DNA from: Streptomyces sp. NBC_00249
Lineage (GTDB): Bacteria; Actinomycetota; Actinomycetes; Streptomycetales; Streptomycetaceae
Direction: 5' to 3'
Length of the DNA: 64,000 bases
Assembly: GCF_026342355.1 (NCBI RefSeq)
Contig: NZ_JAPEMV010000012.1
Span: forward strand, 152,641-216,640
This document shows positions 56,601 through 64,000 of this stretch, piece after piece. Within the stretch, counting starts at the first letter, position 1; each line of letters opens with the position of its first letter. The position numbers and the translations under genes are program-made. The notes beneath the pieces were generated by a model that worked only from the letters and a program-made list of their open reading frames with translations, had not been told where the DNA came from and made no database searches.

Positions 56601-59600
56601 GACCCTGGTGCCGGCCACCGCCCTGGTGGAGATGGCCATCCGGGCCGGCGACGAGCTGGGCCTGAACGTCCTGGACGACCTGTCGATCCTGGGCCCGCTC
56701 GCGCTGCCCGCGAAGGGCGGCGTGCACGTCCAGGTCAGCGTGGGCTCCCCGGACGGCTCCGGCCGCCGTGAGGTCGCCGTCTACTCGCGGCCCGACAACG
56801 CCGACGTGCCGTGGACCCTCAACGCCCGCGGCCACCTCAGCTTCCAGGGCGCCGAGGAGCCGTTCGAGCTGACCGAGTGGCCGCCGGCCGGCGCGCAGGA
56901 GGTCCCGCTCGGGGACGCGTACGAGAAGCTCGCGACGCAGGGCTACGTGTACGGCCCGGTCTACAAGGGCCTGGACGCCGTCTGGTCCGTCGGCGACTCC
57001 GAGGTGTACGCGGAGGTCAGCCTGCCCGAGGGCTCCCGTACGGGCCCGGCGGGCTTCGGACTGCACCCGGCCCTGCTGGAGGTCGCCCTCGCGGCGTCCT
57101 GCCTGGCCAGCTACGGGACCGTGCCGGAGGGCGCGGTCTGGATCTCCACCGACTGGAAGGGCGTACGGCTCCACGCGACCGGCGCCTCCAAGCTGCGGGT
57201 GCGGCTGTCCGTCGACGCCGACGGCGCGCTGAAGGTGCAGCTGGCCGACCGGACGGGGCAGCCCGTCGCCACGGTCGGCGCGGTGGCCTGCCGCGCGATC
57301 GCGGTCGGCGAGGTCTCCAACGCCCTGGCCCGCAACCGTGACTCCCTCTTCCACGTGGACTGGGCCCCGTACCCGGTCGTGGCCGCCGGGGACACCACGC
57401 ACTGGGCGACCCTGGGCAAGGACGGCTTCGGCGACCGCCGCTTCACCGACGTGGCGCGGGCCGCGCGGGTGGTCGGCTCGGGCGAGCGCGTGGACGTGGT
57501 GCTGGCCCGGCAGGAGACCCCGGACACCGGGGACGCGGCCGCCGACGTGCACACGGCGGCGCACACCGCCCTGGCGCTCGTCCAGAACTGGCTGGCCGAG
57601 GAGCGGCTGACCGACACCCGGCTGGTGTTCCTCACCCGGGGCGGCGTCGCCGTCTCCGACGAGGACGTCACCGACCTGGGCGCGGCCACCGTCTGGGGTC
57701 TGCTGCGCTCCGCGCAGTCGGAGAACCCGGGCCGGATCATGCTCGTCGACCACGACCTCGACCTGGACGACCCGGCCGCCGACCCGTTCGCGGTGCTGGC
57801 CCAGGTCGTCGCCTCGGGCGAGCCGCAGTCGGCGGTACGGGCGGGGCGGGTGCTGATCCCGCGCCTGGGCCGGATCTCCGACACGGACGCGGAGCCGACC
57901 GGGACCTGGAACCCGGAGGGCACCGTCCTGATCACGGGCGGCACCGGCAGCCTGGGCGGCCTGTTCGCCCGGCACCTGGTCGCCGAGCACGGCGTGCGGA
58001 ACCTGCTGCTCACCAGCCGGCGCGGGCTCGCCGCGGACGGCGCGGGCGAGCTGGCCGCCGAACTGACGGCCCTCGGTGCGCGGGTGACGATAGCGGCCTG
58101 CGACGTCTCCGACCGGGAGGCGCTCGCCGCCGTCCTGGCGGAGATCCCGGAGCAGCACCCGCTGACCGGCGTCCTGCACACCGCCGGTGTGCTCGACGAC
58201 GGCCTGATCGGCTCGCAGACCCCGGAGCGGCTCTCGGCGGTGCTGCGGCCCAAGGTCGACGCCTCGTGGAACCTGCACGAGCTGACGAAGGACCTGGACC
58301 TGTCCGCCTTCGTGCTGTTCTCCTCGATCGCGGCGGTCGTCGGCGGCCCCGGCCAGTCGACGTACTCGGCGGCCAACCACTACCTCGACGGTCTGGCCCA
58401 GCACCGCCGGGCCCACGGCCTGGCGGCGACCTCGCTCGCCTGGGGCCTGTGGTCGCAGACCAGCGGCATGACCGGCCACCTCGACCAGGCGGACCTGCAG
58501 CGCATCGCCCGGAGCGGTTTCCGCCCGGTCGAGTCGGAGCAGGGCCCGGCCCTGCTGGACATCGCGCTGACCATCGGTCACGCGGCCCTGGTCGCCACCC
58601 CGATGGACCTGTCGACCCTGCGCGAGCAGGTGCAGGTGCCGGTGCTGCTGAGCAAGCTGGTGCGTACGCCGGTCCGCAGGGCCGCGCAGAACACCGAGGC
58701 GAGCACGGAGAGCCTGGCCGACCGGCTCGCCGGGCTGGAGCCCGAGGAGCAGGAGCGGGCGGTCCTGGAGGTCGTCCTCGCGCAGGTCGCGGCGGTCCTC
58801 GGACACGCGGACACCTCGGGGATCGTCGTCGACCAGGCCTTCTCGGCCCTCGGCTTCGACTCGCTGACCTCGGTGGAGCTCCGCAACCAGCTGGGCACGG
58901 CCACCGGGCTGAAGCTGCCGCCGACGCTGGTCTTCGACCACCCGACGCCGGTCGCGCTCGCCGCGTTCCTGCACGGGGAGGTGGCCAGCTCCTCCACCGG
59001 CCGCAAGGGCACCGACTTCGCGGCGGAGGTCCACCTCGCGGACGACATCCAGCCGGCGGCGGAGGTGGTCCTGACGGCCTCCGACCCGAAGGAGATCCTG
59101 CTGACGGGGGCCAGCGGCTTCCTCGGCGCGTTCCTCCTGCGCGACCTGATGCGCACGACCACGGGCCGGGTGCACACCCTGGTCCGCGGTGAGGACGAGG
59201 CGAGCGCGCTGGAGCGGCTGAAGGCCAACGCCCAGTGGTACCGGGTGTGGGACGAGATCGACGAGGACCGGCTCACGATCGTCCTCGGCGACCTGGCGGA
59301 GCCCCGCCTGGGCCTGACCGAGGAGGCCTTCGACCAGCTCGCCCGGACCGTCGACGTGGTCTACCACAACGGCGCCCGCGTGCACTGGCTGCACCCGTAC
59401 GAGACCCTCAAGGCCTCGAACGTCACGGGCACCGAGGAGGTGCTGCGGCTCGCCGCGCGCCACCGTACGGTCCCGGTGCACTACGTCTCGACCGTCGGTG
59501 TCTTCGACGGGGTGCGCGAGCCCGGCGTCCCGCTGAAGGTGACGGACCCGACGGGTCCGGCGGAGAACCTGCCGAGCGGCTACCTGCGCTCGAAGTGGGT

Positions 59601-60174
59601 CGCGGAGCAGATCATCGGACTGGCCCGGGACCGCGGTCTGCCGGTGTCGGTGTACCGCGTCGACGTGATCTCCGGCGACCAGGTGAACGGCGCCTGCCAG
59701 ACCCGCGACTTCGTCTGGCTGACCCTCAAGGGGCTGGTGCAGTCCCGCAGCGTGCCCAAGGGCACCGAGGGCCGTTTCCACCTGCTGCCGGTCGACTACG
59801 TCAGCGCGGCCATCACCGGCATCTCGCGCCGGCCGAACACGGTCGGACGTACCTTCCACCTCTTCAACCAGAGCTCGCTCTCGCTCAGCCAGTGCGCGGA
59901 GTTCCTGCGCGGCGTCGGCTACGAGCTGGACGAGGTGGACCGGGACACGTGGGACGCCACGGTCAAGGCGGGCGACAACGCCCTGCTGCCGCTGCTGGAC
60001 GCCTTCGAGATGATGACGTCGGACACCGACGGCTTCTACCCGCCGATCGACACCACGGAGACGGCGGCGGCGCTCCAGGGCACGGGCATCGAGATCCCGG
60101 TGCTGACGAAGGAACTGTTCGAGCTGTACGTCGGCTTCTTCGTCCAGGAAGGCCACTTCCCGGCGGCCCCGTGA
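53650..60174 (+). CDS. cpkC: Type I polyketide synthase, module 5 with terminal thioester reductase (CpkC-like)
   Basis: 2174-aa monomodular synthase: N-terminal docking coiled coil, KS (C221), AT (S675, HAFH, malonyl), DH5, KR (LDD), ACP (S1738), terminal reductase. DH5 keeps H979 but has HVVLDQTLVP (Asp for Gly) and Glu for the catalytic Asp (E1144, LLEVALA), so it may be inactive. The reductase, about residues 1810-2170, has TGASGFLG (1819-1826), HYVSTVGVF and Y1978xxxK1982. It should release the chain as an aldehyde with NADPH instead of hydrolysis, which suits the next step by CpkG. ATG follows GAGGAG, 41 bp after cpkB. A strong hairpin follows the stop. Confidence 0.95.
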   Translation: MSNETQHNGPAASSDPAASKEQKMVEYLKWVTTDLQKARKRLAELEAGNDEPVAIVGMACRFPGGVTSPETLWKLVTDEADGITEWPGDRGWDIDAIYDPERGKPGKSYTKKGGFLEGAALFDPGFFGISPREALAMDPQQRVLLETAWETFEQAGIDPTTLRGTPVGVFAGVVEQSYLGLEGPEELEGYLMTSKLSAVASGRISYTFGFEGPAVSVDTACSSSLVALHLAVQSVRKGESSMALAGGSTVSGHPSGFVDFSRQNGLAEDGRIKSFAAAADGTAWSEGVGLLLVEKLSDARRNGHEVLAVIRGSAVNQDGASNGLTAPNGPSQERVIHQALASAKLFASDVDVVEAHGTGTRLGDPIEAQALLATYGQNRPADQPLYLGSLKSNIGHSVAAAGAGGVIKMIMSMRHGVLPKTLNIDEPTPMVDWESGAVSLLTEAREWPSYGHPRRAGISAFGVSGTNAHVILEEPPALEAPEGAEAPEGAEDGPAHVLPVLPWALSAKTPDALAGQAARLLERVEAEPSTSPLDVAFSLATGRAALEQRAVVVGADRDALLEGLRSLAAGEPAAGIVRGTKAGGHNAFVFTGQGAQRTGMGEELYAAFPVYAEAFDAVAAELDKHLERPIREVIASGEGLDETAYTQPALFAVEVALYRLVESWGIKPDHLAGHSIGELTAAHIAGVLDLADTAKLVAARAKLMQALPKGGAMISLQATEEEVLPLIAGLEDRLAIAAVNGPTSVVVSGDEEAALSVAAKITDLGRKTKRLTVSHAFHSPHMNPMLEEFRQVAATLTYNKPQLPVISTLTGKLATGDDLRTPAYWTDQVRGAVRFTDAVRTMEGFGATTFTEIGPDAVLSTLVRDTLSDVAAVPLLRRGRPDAETLVSALSLLHASGVAVRWDAFYAGTGAARTDLPTYAFQHERYWVEQTGIFADASDLGLESADHPLLGASVTIAGADQVLFTSRLSVRTHPWLADHVVLDQTLVPATALVEMAIRAGDELGLNVLDDLSILGPLALPAKGGVHVQVSVGSPDGSGRREVAVYSRPDNADVPWTLNARGHLSFQGAEEPFELTEWPPAGAQEVPLGDAYEKLATQGYVYGPVYKGLDAVWSVGDSEVYAEVSLPEGSRTGPAGFGLHPALLEVALAASCLASYGTVPEGAVWISTDWKGVRLHATGASKLRVRLSVDADGALKVQLADRTGQPVATVGAVACRAIAVGEVSNALARNRDSLFHVDWAPYPVVAAGDTTHWATLGKDGFGDRRFTDVARAARVVGSGERVDVVLARQETPDTGDAAADVHTAAHTALALVQNWLAEERLTDTRLVFLTRGGVAVSDEDVTDLGAATVWGLLRSAQSENPGRIMLVDHDLDLDDPAADPFAVLAQVVASGEPQSAVRAGRVLIPRLGRISDTDAEPTGTWNPEGTVLITGGTGSLGGLFARHLVAEHGVRNLLLTSRRGLAADGAGELAAELTALGARVTIAACDVSDREALAAVLAEIPEQHPLTGVLHTAGVLDDGLIGSQTPERLSAVLRPKVDASWNLHELTKDLDLSAFVLFSSIAAVVGGPGQSTYSAANHYLDGLAQHRRAHGLAATSLAWGLWSQTSGMTGHLDQADLQRIARSGFRPVESEQGPALLDIALTIGHAALVATPMDLSTLREQVQVPVLLSKLVRTPVRRAAQNTEASTESLADRLAGLEPEEQERAVLEVVLAQVAAVLGHADTSGIVVDQAFSALGFDSLTSVELRNQLGTATGLKLPPTLVFDHPTPVALAAFLHGEVASSSTGRKGTDFAAEVHLADDIQPAAEVVLTASDPKEILLTGASGFLGAFLLRDLMRTTTGRVHTLVRGEDEASALERLKANAQWYRVWDEIDEDRLTIVLGDLAEPRLGLTEEAFDQLARTVDVVYHNGARVHWLHPYETLKASNVTGTEEVLRLAARHRTVPVHYVSTVGVFDGVREPGVPLKVTDPTGPAENLPSGYLRSKWVAEQIIGLARDRGLPVSVYRVDVISGDQVNGACQTRDFVWLTLKGLVQSRSVPKGTEGRFHLLPVDYVSAAITGISRRPNTVGRTFHLFNQSSLSLSQCAEFLRGVGYELDEVDRDTWDATVKAGDNALLPLLDAFEMMTSDTDGFYPPIDTTETAAALQGTGIEIPVLTKELFELYVGFFVQEGHFPAAP

Positions 60175-60190
60175 CGGGGGCGGCCATGAG

Positions 60191-60226
60191 AAAGCCCCGC
60201 CGGCCCGGAAGGGCCGGCGGGGCTTT
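60191..60226. terminator. Bidirectional terminator between cpkC and scF
   Basis: AAAGCCCCGCCGGCCC (60191-60206) pairs perfectly with GGGCCGGCGGGGCTTT (60211-60226) around a GGAA tetraloop. It serves the convergent cpkC and scF transcripts; the A/T ends give short U-tracts in both directions. Confidence 0.92.
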
Positions 60227-60258
60227 CCCCTTGTCCTGAGCGCCGTGCGGCGCGCCCG

Positions 60259-61911
60259 TTACGGGAGCTGGATGCTCAGGCGGTGCGAGAAGACGTTCCT
60301 GGGGTCCCAGCGGGACTTGACCTGCTGCAGGCGCGGGTAGTTGCCCTTGAAGTACAGCTGGTGCCAGGGGATGCCGGAGGTGTTGAAGGACGGGTCGGCG
60401 ATGTCGGCGTCGGCGTAGTTGATGTAGCAGCCGTCGTTGACGCCGCCGGTGCGCGGGACGCCGCCGGTGGAGGCGTAGACGTCGGCGTAGGCCTCGCGGA
60501 CCCAGCGCTTGTTGGCCTCGTCCTGCGTCGGGTCGGTCCACAGCGCGCAGTAGAGCATCTTGGCGACGGAGTCGCGCTGGGCGGTGGCGGTGTCCGAGGT
60601 GCCCACCTCGTTGATCTTGCCGCCGAAGCTGACGATGGCGGCCATCCCGTACGGGCCGGCGTAGTCGTCGCGGGTCAGCTGCCGGTACAGGGCGCTGAGC
60701 TGGTCCTGCGGCATGGTCCTGCGGACGTACGCCGCCTTGGACTTCCAGCGCGGGACGGCGGCCTCGACGAAGCCGGACCACTCGGTGACGGCGTACATCC
60801 ACGGCGCGCGGTAGCGGTCGCCGACGGTGTAGCGGACGCCGGTGCCCTCGGAGACGGCGGCGAGGAAGCCGTCGAGCAGGCCCTCGGGGTCCGGGGCGCC
60901 GGCGTCGACCTGGGTGCTCATCCGGAAGTAGCCGGCGGCCTTGTGCATGGCCTTGAACTGGCTGTAGAGGAAGCGGCCCGGGGAGTCGGGGGCCGAGTTG
61001 GCCTCGTGCCAGGCGGTGAAGTTGCGGGCGAGGCGGGTGAAGGAGGCCTCGTTCAGGTCGGCCCAGGACCAGCTGACGTCCGAGAGGAGCACCTCGGAGG
61101 GGGCCTTCGGCAGCAGCTTCGAGGGGTCGTCGCCGGTGGCGCCCGGCGAGCGGAGCCAGTAGCGGGTGACGACGCCGAAGTTGCCGCCGCCCGCGCCGGT
61201 GTGGGCCCACCACAGGTCGCGGTTGGGGTCGTTGGCCTCGCGGGTGGCGACCACCTTGCGGGCCCGGCCGGCGCGGTCGACGTGCACGACCTCGACGGCG
61301 TACAGGTGGTCGACGGTCAGGCCGCGGGAGCGGGACAGGGCGCCGTAGCCGCCGCCCTGGATGTGGCCGCCGGCGCCGACGGTGGGGCAGGTGCCGCCGG
61401 GCAGGACGACGCCCCAGCGCTTGTAGAGGGTGCGGTAGACGGTGCCGAGGAGGGCGCCGGGCTCGACGGAGATGGCGCGGCGCTCGGCGTCGTAGGCGAT
61501 GTTGTTGAGGCCGGACATCTCGATGACGACCTTCACCTCGGAGTTCGTGGTGAAGTCCTCGTCGCAGTGGCCGCCGCTGCGGACGACGACCTTGAGGCCC
61601 TTGTCGACGGCCTCCTGCACGGCGCGCACGACCTGGTCGGTGGAGCTGACGATGCGCACGTAGTCGGGGGTGCCGACCCAGCGCTGGTTGGAGCCCGATA
61701 TGAGCCCCTTGTAGCGGGGGTCGGCGGGGGTGACGGTGATCGGGGCGGCGACCGCGCGGGCCGCGGCGTCCGCCGCGACCTCCTCGGTGCCTTCGACGAC
61801 GGCCGCCTGGGCGGTGCCGGCAGCCGAAGCGACGCCGAGCGCGGGCAGGGCGAGGGCCCCGCCGGTCAGCGCGGCGCCTTTCATGAGACCCCGACGGGAC
61901 ACATCGGTCAT
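60259..61911 (-). CDS. scF: Tat-exported BBE-type flavoenzyme, ScF-like
   Basis: 550-aa berberine-bridge-type FAD oxidase, paralogue of the enzyme at 19491-21128. MTDVSRRGLMKG followed by a hydrophobic Ala/Leu stretch is a twin-arginine signal. FAD should be bound through the His of VRSGGH (about 112-117) and the Cys of PGGTCPTV (about 170-177). NYADADI near 513 is the C-terminal family motif. ATG at 61911 gives the correct Tat signal. Convergent with cpkC and divergent from accA1. In Streptomyces coelicolor a secreted flavoprotein at this position takes part in the final extracellular oxidation of coelimycin, and the same role is expected here. Confidence 0.9.
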   Translation of the reverse strand: MTDVSRRGLMKGAALTGGALALPALGVASAAGTAQAAVVEGTEEVAADAAARAVAAPITVTPADPRYKGLISGSNQRWVGTPDYVRIVSSTDQVVRAVQEAVDKGLKVVVRSGGHCDEDFTTNSEVKVVIEMSGLNNIAYDAERRAISVEPGALLGTVYRTLYKRWGVVLPGGTCPTVGAGGHIQGGGYGALSRSRGLTVDHLYAVEVVHVDRAGRARKVVATREANDPNRDLWWAHTGAGGGNFGVVTRYWLRSPGATGDDPSKLLPKAPSEVLLSDVSWSWADLNEASFTRLARNFTAWHEANSAPDSPGRFLYSQFKAMHKAAGYFRMSTQVDAGAPDPEGLLDGFLAAVSEGTGVRYTVGDRYRAPWMYAVTEWSGFVEAAVPRWKSKAAYVRRTMPQDQLSALYRQLTRDDYAGPYGMAAIVSFGGKINEVGTSDTATAQRDSVAKMLYCALWTDPTQDEANKRWVREAYADVYASTGGVPRTGGVNDGCYINYADADIADPSFNTSGIPWHQLYFKGNYPRLQQVKSRWDPRNVFSHRLSIQLP

Positions 61912-62169
61912 GACCGCTTACCTCCATGAGACGCGAACGAAGAGCCGTAGAGAAACCCAGGGCCGGGCCACCCGATCACGGCCCGGTCACCAGGCGTTCT
62001 CTGGCGGTCCTCGTCCGCTGATTACCTGCCGGTGGACCGCTCGCGGGGATCCGGCGTTACGTTCTGTCCGTCGATGGTTCGAATGTGGCGACGGAGGATC
62101 CGGCTGGATCCCGTCGGTCGGACCGGGTCCGGAGAAACGGTTCTGTCAACCGAGTTGAGGAGAGCGTTC
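61912..62169. other. Divergent promoter region of scF and accA1
   Basis: 258 bases without a gene. GGATCCGGC occurs twice (62047-62055 and 62096-62104) and GTTCTGTC twice (62061-62068 and 62140-62147). I see no convincing -35/-10 pair and no butyrolactone-receptor operator. The right end carries the GAGGAG ribosome binding site of accA1. Confidence 0.4.
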
Positions 62170-63939
62170 GTGCGTAAGGTGCTCATTGCGAACCGCGGCG
62201 AGATCGCTGTCCGCGTTGCTCGGGCCTGCCGGGATGCCGGGATCGCGAGCGTAGCCGTCTACGCCGATCCGGACCGGGACGCCCTGCACGTCCGCGCGGC
62301 AGACGAAGCTTTCGCGTTGGGCGGTGACACCCCGGCAGCCAGCTACCTCGACATCGGCAAGGTCCTCCAGGCAGCGGCCGACTCCGGAGCCGACGCCATC
62401 CACCCCGGATACGGATTCCTGTCCGAGAACGCCGACTTCGCCCAGGCCGTCCTCGACGCCGGCCTCACCTGGATCGGCCCGCCCCCGCAGGCCATCCGCG
62501 ACCTCGGCGACAAGGTCGCCGCCCGCCACATCGCCCAGCGGGCCGGCGCACCCCTCGTCGCGGGCACCCCCGACCCCGTCTCCGGGGCCGACGAGGTCGT
62601 CGCCTTCGCCAAGGAACACGGCCTGCCCATCGCCATCAAGGCAGCCTTCGGCGGCGGCGGCCGCGGCCTCAAGGTCGCCCGCACCCTCGAAGAAGTCCCC
62701 GAGCTCTACGACTCCGCCGTCCGCGAAGCCGTCGCCGCCTTCGGCCGCGGCGAATGCTTCGTCGAGCGCTACCTCGACAAGCCCCGCCACGTCGAGACCC
62801 AGTGCCTCGCCGACAGCCACGGCAACGTCGTCGTCGTCTCCACCCGCGACTGCTCCCTCCAGCGCCGCCACCAGAAACTGGTGGAGGAAGCCCCCGCGCC
62901 CTTCCTGACCCAGGCCCAGAACGAGGAGCTCTACGCCGCCTCCAAGGCCATCCTCAAGGAAGCCGGATACGTAGGCGCCGGCACCGTCGAGTTCCTCGTC
63001 TCCGCCGACGGCCTCATCTCCTTCCTCGAGGTCAACACCCGCCTCCAGGTCGAACACCCCGTCACCGAGGAGGTCGCCGGAATCGACCTCGTCCGCGAGA
63101 TGTTCCGCATCGCCGACGGCGAGGAACTCGGCTACGGCGACCCCGTCCTGCGCGGCCACTCCATCGAGTTCCGCATCAACGGCGAAGACCCCGGCCGCGG
63201 CTTCCTCCCCGCCCCCGGCACCGTCACCAGGTTCAGCCCGCCCACCGGCCCGGGCGTCCGCCTCGACGCCGGCGTCGAGTCCGGCTCCGTCATCGGACCC
63301 GCCTGGGACTCCCTCCTCGCCAAGCTCATCGTCACCGGCGCCACCCGCGAACAGGCCCTCCAGCGCGCCGCCCGCGCCCTGGACGAGTTCGAGATCGAAG
63401 GCATGGCCACCGCCATCCCCTTCCACCGCGCCGTCGTCACCGACCCCGCCTTCGCCCCCACCGACGGCACCCCCTTCACCGTCTTCACCCGCTGGATCGA
63501 GACCGAGTTCGTCAACGACATCAAGGCCTTCAACGCGCCCGGCGCCGCGGAGGACGCCGAGGACGAGGCGGGCCGCGAATCGCTGGTGGTGGAGGTCGGC
63601 GGCCGTCGCCTGGAGGTGACGCTCCCGTCGTCGCTGGGCGCGCTGGCCAAGGGCGCGCCGGCCGGTGGCGGCTCGGGCCCCAAGGCGAAGCGCCGGAACA
63701 AGAAGAACGTCAAGCTCGTCTCCGGCGACACCCTCGCGTCCCCGATGCAGGGCACGATCGTCAAGATCGCGGTCGAGGAGGGCCAGCAGGTCAACGAGGG
63801 CGACCTGATCGTCGTCCTGGAGGCCATGAAGATGGAGCAGCCGCTCAACGCGCACCGCTCCGGCACGATCACCGGGCTCAAGGCGGAGGTCGGTGCCTCC
63901 CTCACCTCGGGCGCCACCATCTGCGAGATCAAGGCCTGA
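62170..63939 (+). CDS. accA1: Acyl-CoA carboxylase alpha subunit (biotin carboxylase-BCCP), AccA1-like
   Basis: 589-aa fused biotin carboxylase and biotin carrier protein. RKVLIANRGEIAVRVARAC (2-20) starts the carboxylase domain. AFGGGGRGLKVA (about 158-169) is the ATP-grasp glycine loop, and EVNTRLQVEHPVTE (about 289-302) holds catalytic residues. The C-terminal biotinyl domain has EAMKMEQPL with biotin lysine K554. It supplies carboxybiotin to the beta subunit at 15825-17417 for malonyl-CoA synthesis. GTG 62170 follows GAGGAG and gives the standard N-terminus. The next gene starts 3 bp after its stop. Confidence 0.93.
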   Translation: MRKVLIANRGEIAVRVARACRDAGIASVAVYADPDRDALHVRAADEAFALGGDTPAASYLDIGKVLQAAADSGADAIHPGYGFLSENADFAQAVLDAGLTWIGPPPQAIRDLGDKVAARHIAQRAGAPLVAGTPDPVSGADEVVAFAKEHGLPIAIKAAFGGGGRGLKVARTLEEVPELYDSAVREAVAAFGRGECFVERYLDKPRHVETQCLADSHGNVVVVSTRDCSLQRRHQKLVEEAPAPFLTQAQNEELYAASKAILKEAGYVGAGTVEFLVSADGLISFLEVNTRLQVEHPVTEEVAGIDLVREMFRIADGEELGYGDPVLRGHSIEFRINGEDPGRGFLPAPGTVTRFSPPTGPGVRLDAGVESGSVIGPAWDSLLAKLIVTGATREQALQRAARALDEFEIEGMATAIPFHRAVVTDPAFAPTDGTPFTVFTRWIETEFVNDIKAFNAPGAAEDAEDEAGRESLVVEVGGRRLEVTLPSSLGALAKGAPAGGGSGPKAKRRNKKNVKLVSGDTLASPMQGTIVKIAVEEGQQVNEGDLIVVLEAMKMEQPLNAHRSGTITGLKAEVGASLTSGATICEIKA

Positions 63940-63942
63940 GCC

Positions 63943-64000
63943 ATGACCGAAGTAGCCCTGCCGCCCACGGGCGAGAAGGAAGTCCGTCGCGTCGATCATG
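63943..64000 (+). CDS. Start of an unidentified gene, cut by the window end
   Basis: ATG 63943 lies 3 bp after the accA1 stop and opens a frame through the last base, beginning MTEVALPPTGEKEVRRVDH. It is clearly co-transcribed with accA1. Nineteen residues are too few to name a family. In the Streptomyces coelicolor cluster I recall pyruvate/2-oxoacid dehydrogenase-like subunits next to accA1, so that is one possibility, not seen here. Confidence 0.5.
   Translation, partial: MTEVALPPTGEKEVRRVDH

Overview
The window is very GC-rich, with strong third-position G/C bias, Shine-Dalgarno-led genes, GTG starts and actinobacterial gene families. These include a SARP regulator, a gamma-butyrolactone-receptor-like TetR protein, acyl-CoA carboxylase alpha/beta/epsilon subunits and a PptT-type phosphopantetheinyl transferase. 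This points to a Streptomyces or close relative. Almost the whole window is specialised metabolism.

Left end, 1-3600: a compact four-gene minus-strand operon in the order rohP-rohQ-rohR-rohS. The encoded proteins are an MppP/RohP-like PLP-dependent arginine oxidase, a small RohQ-type protein, a DHDPS-like retro-aldolase and a haem-oxygenase-like di-iron N-oxygenase. This matches the known azomycin (2-nitroimidazole) pathway from L-arginine. A pair of near-identical 20-bp direct repeats lies upstream of rohP.

3600-8300: a three-gene operon (two-domain YdcZ/DMT transporter, flavodiiron-like metallo-beta-lactamase-fold protein, DsbA/FrnE-like protein). It is divergent from a TetR repressor, with inverted-repeat operators between them. 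Next come a butyrolactone-receptor-like TetR gene and a divergent XRE-cupin regulator. 8300-11200: gdhA and gnd. 11390-13690: an overlapping operon of type II thioesterase, PptH-like phosphoesterase and PptT-like transferase. 13970-15430: an APC amino-acid permease.

15500-63940: a coelimycin-type (cpk) polyketide alkaloid cluster. As far as I recall, it runs in the gene order of the Streptomyces coelicolor cpk cluster: carboxylase epsilon and beta subunits, cpkJ, cpkI, cpkH, cpkO, cpkG, cpkF, cpkE, cpkD, then cpkA-cpkB-cpkC, scF and accA1. The cpkO promoter closely resembles the kasO promoter. A butyrolactone-receptor operator sits in its -35/-10 spacer, a second site lies about 230 bp further upstream, and codon 34 of cpkO is the rare TTA.

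How the parts work together: AccA1 and the beta and epsilon subunits supply malonyl-CoA, and PptT activates the ACPs. CpkA-C (a KSQ loading module plus five extension modules, all with malonyl-type ATs) build a C12 chain. DH1-3 look active and would give a 6,8,10-triene. DH4 and DH5 are degenerate, so C5 and perhaps C3 keep hydroxyls. The terminal thioester reductase releases an aldehyde that CpkG aminates, allowing closure to a six-membered cyclic imine. CpkD and two Tat-exported bicovalent flavoenzymes (CpkH, ScF) then oxidise it, partly outside the cell, and CpkF exports it. Assignments to named systems rest on residue patterns and gene order recalled from the literature; no database search was run.
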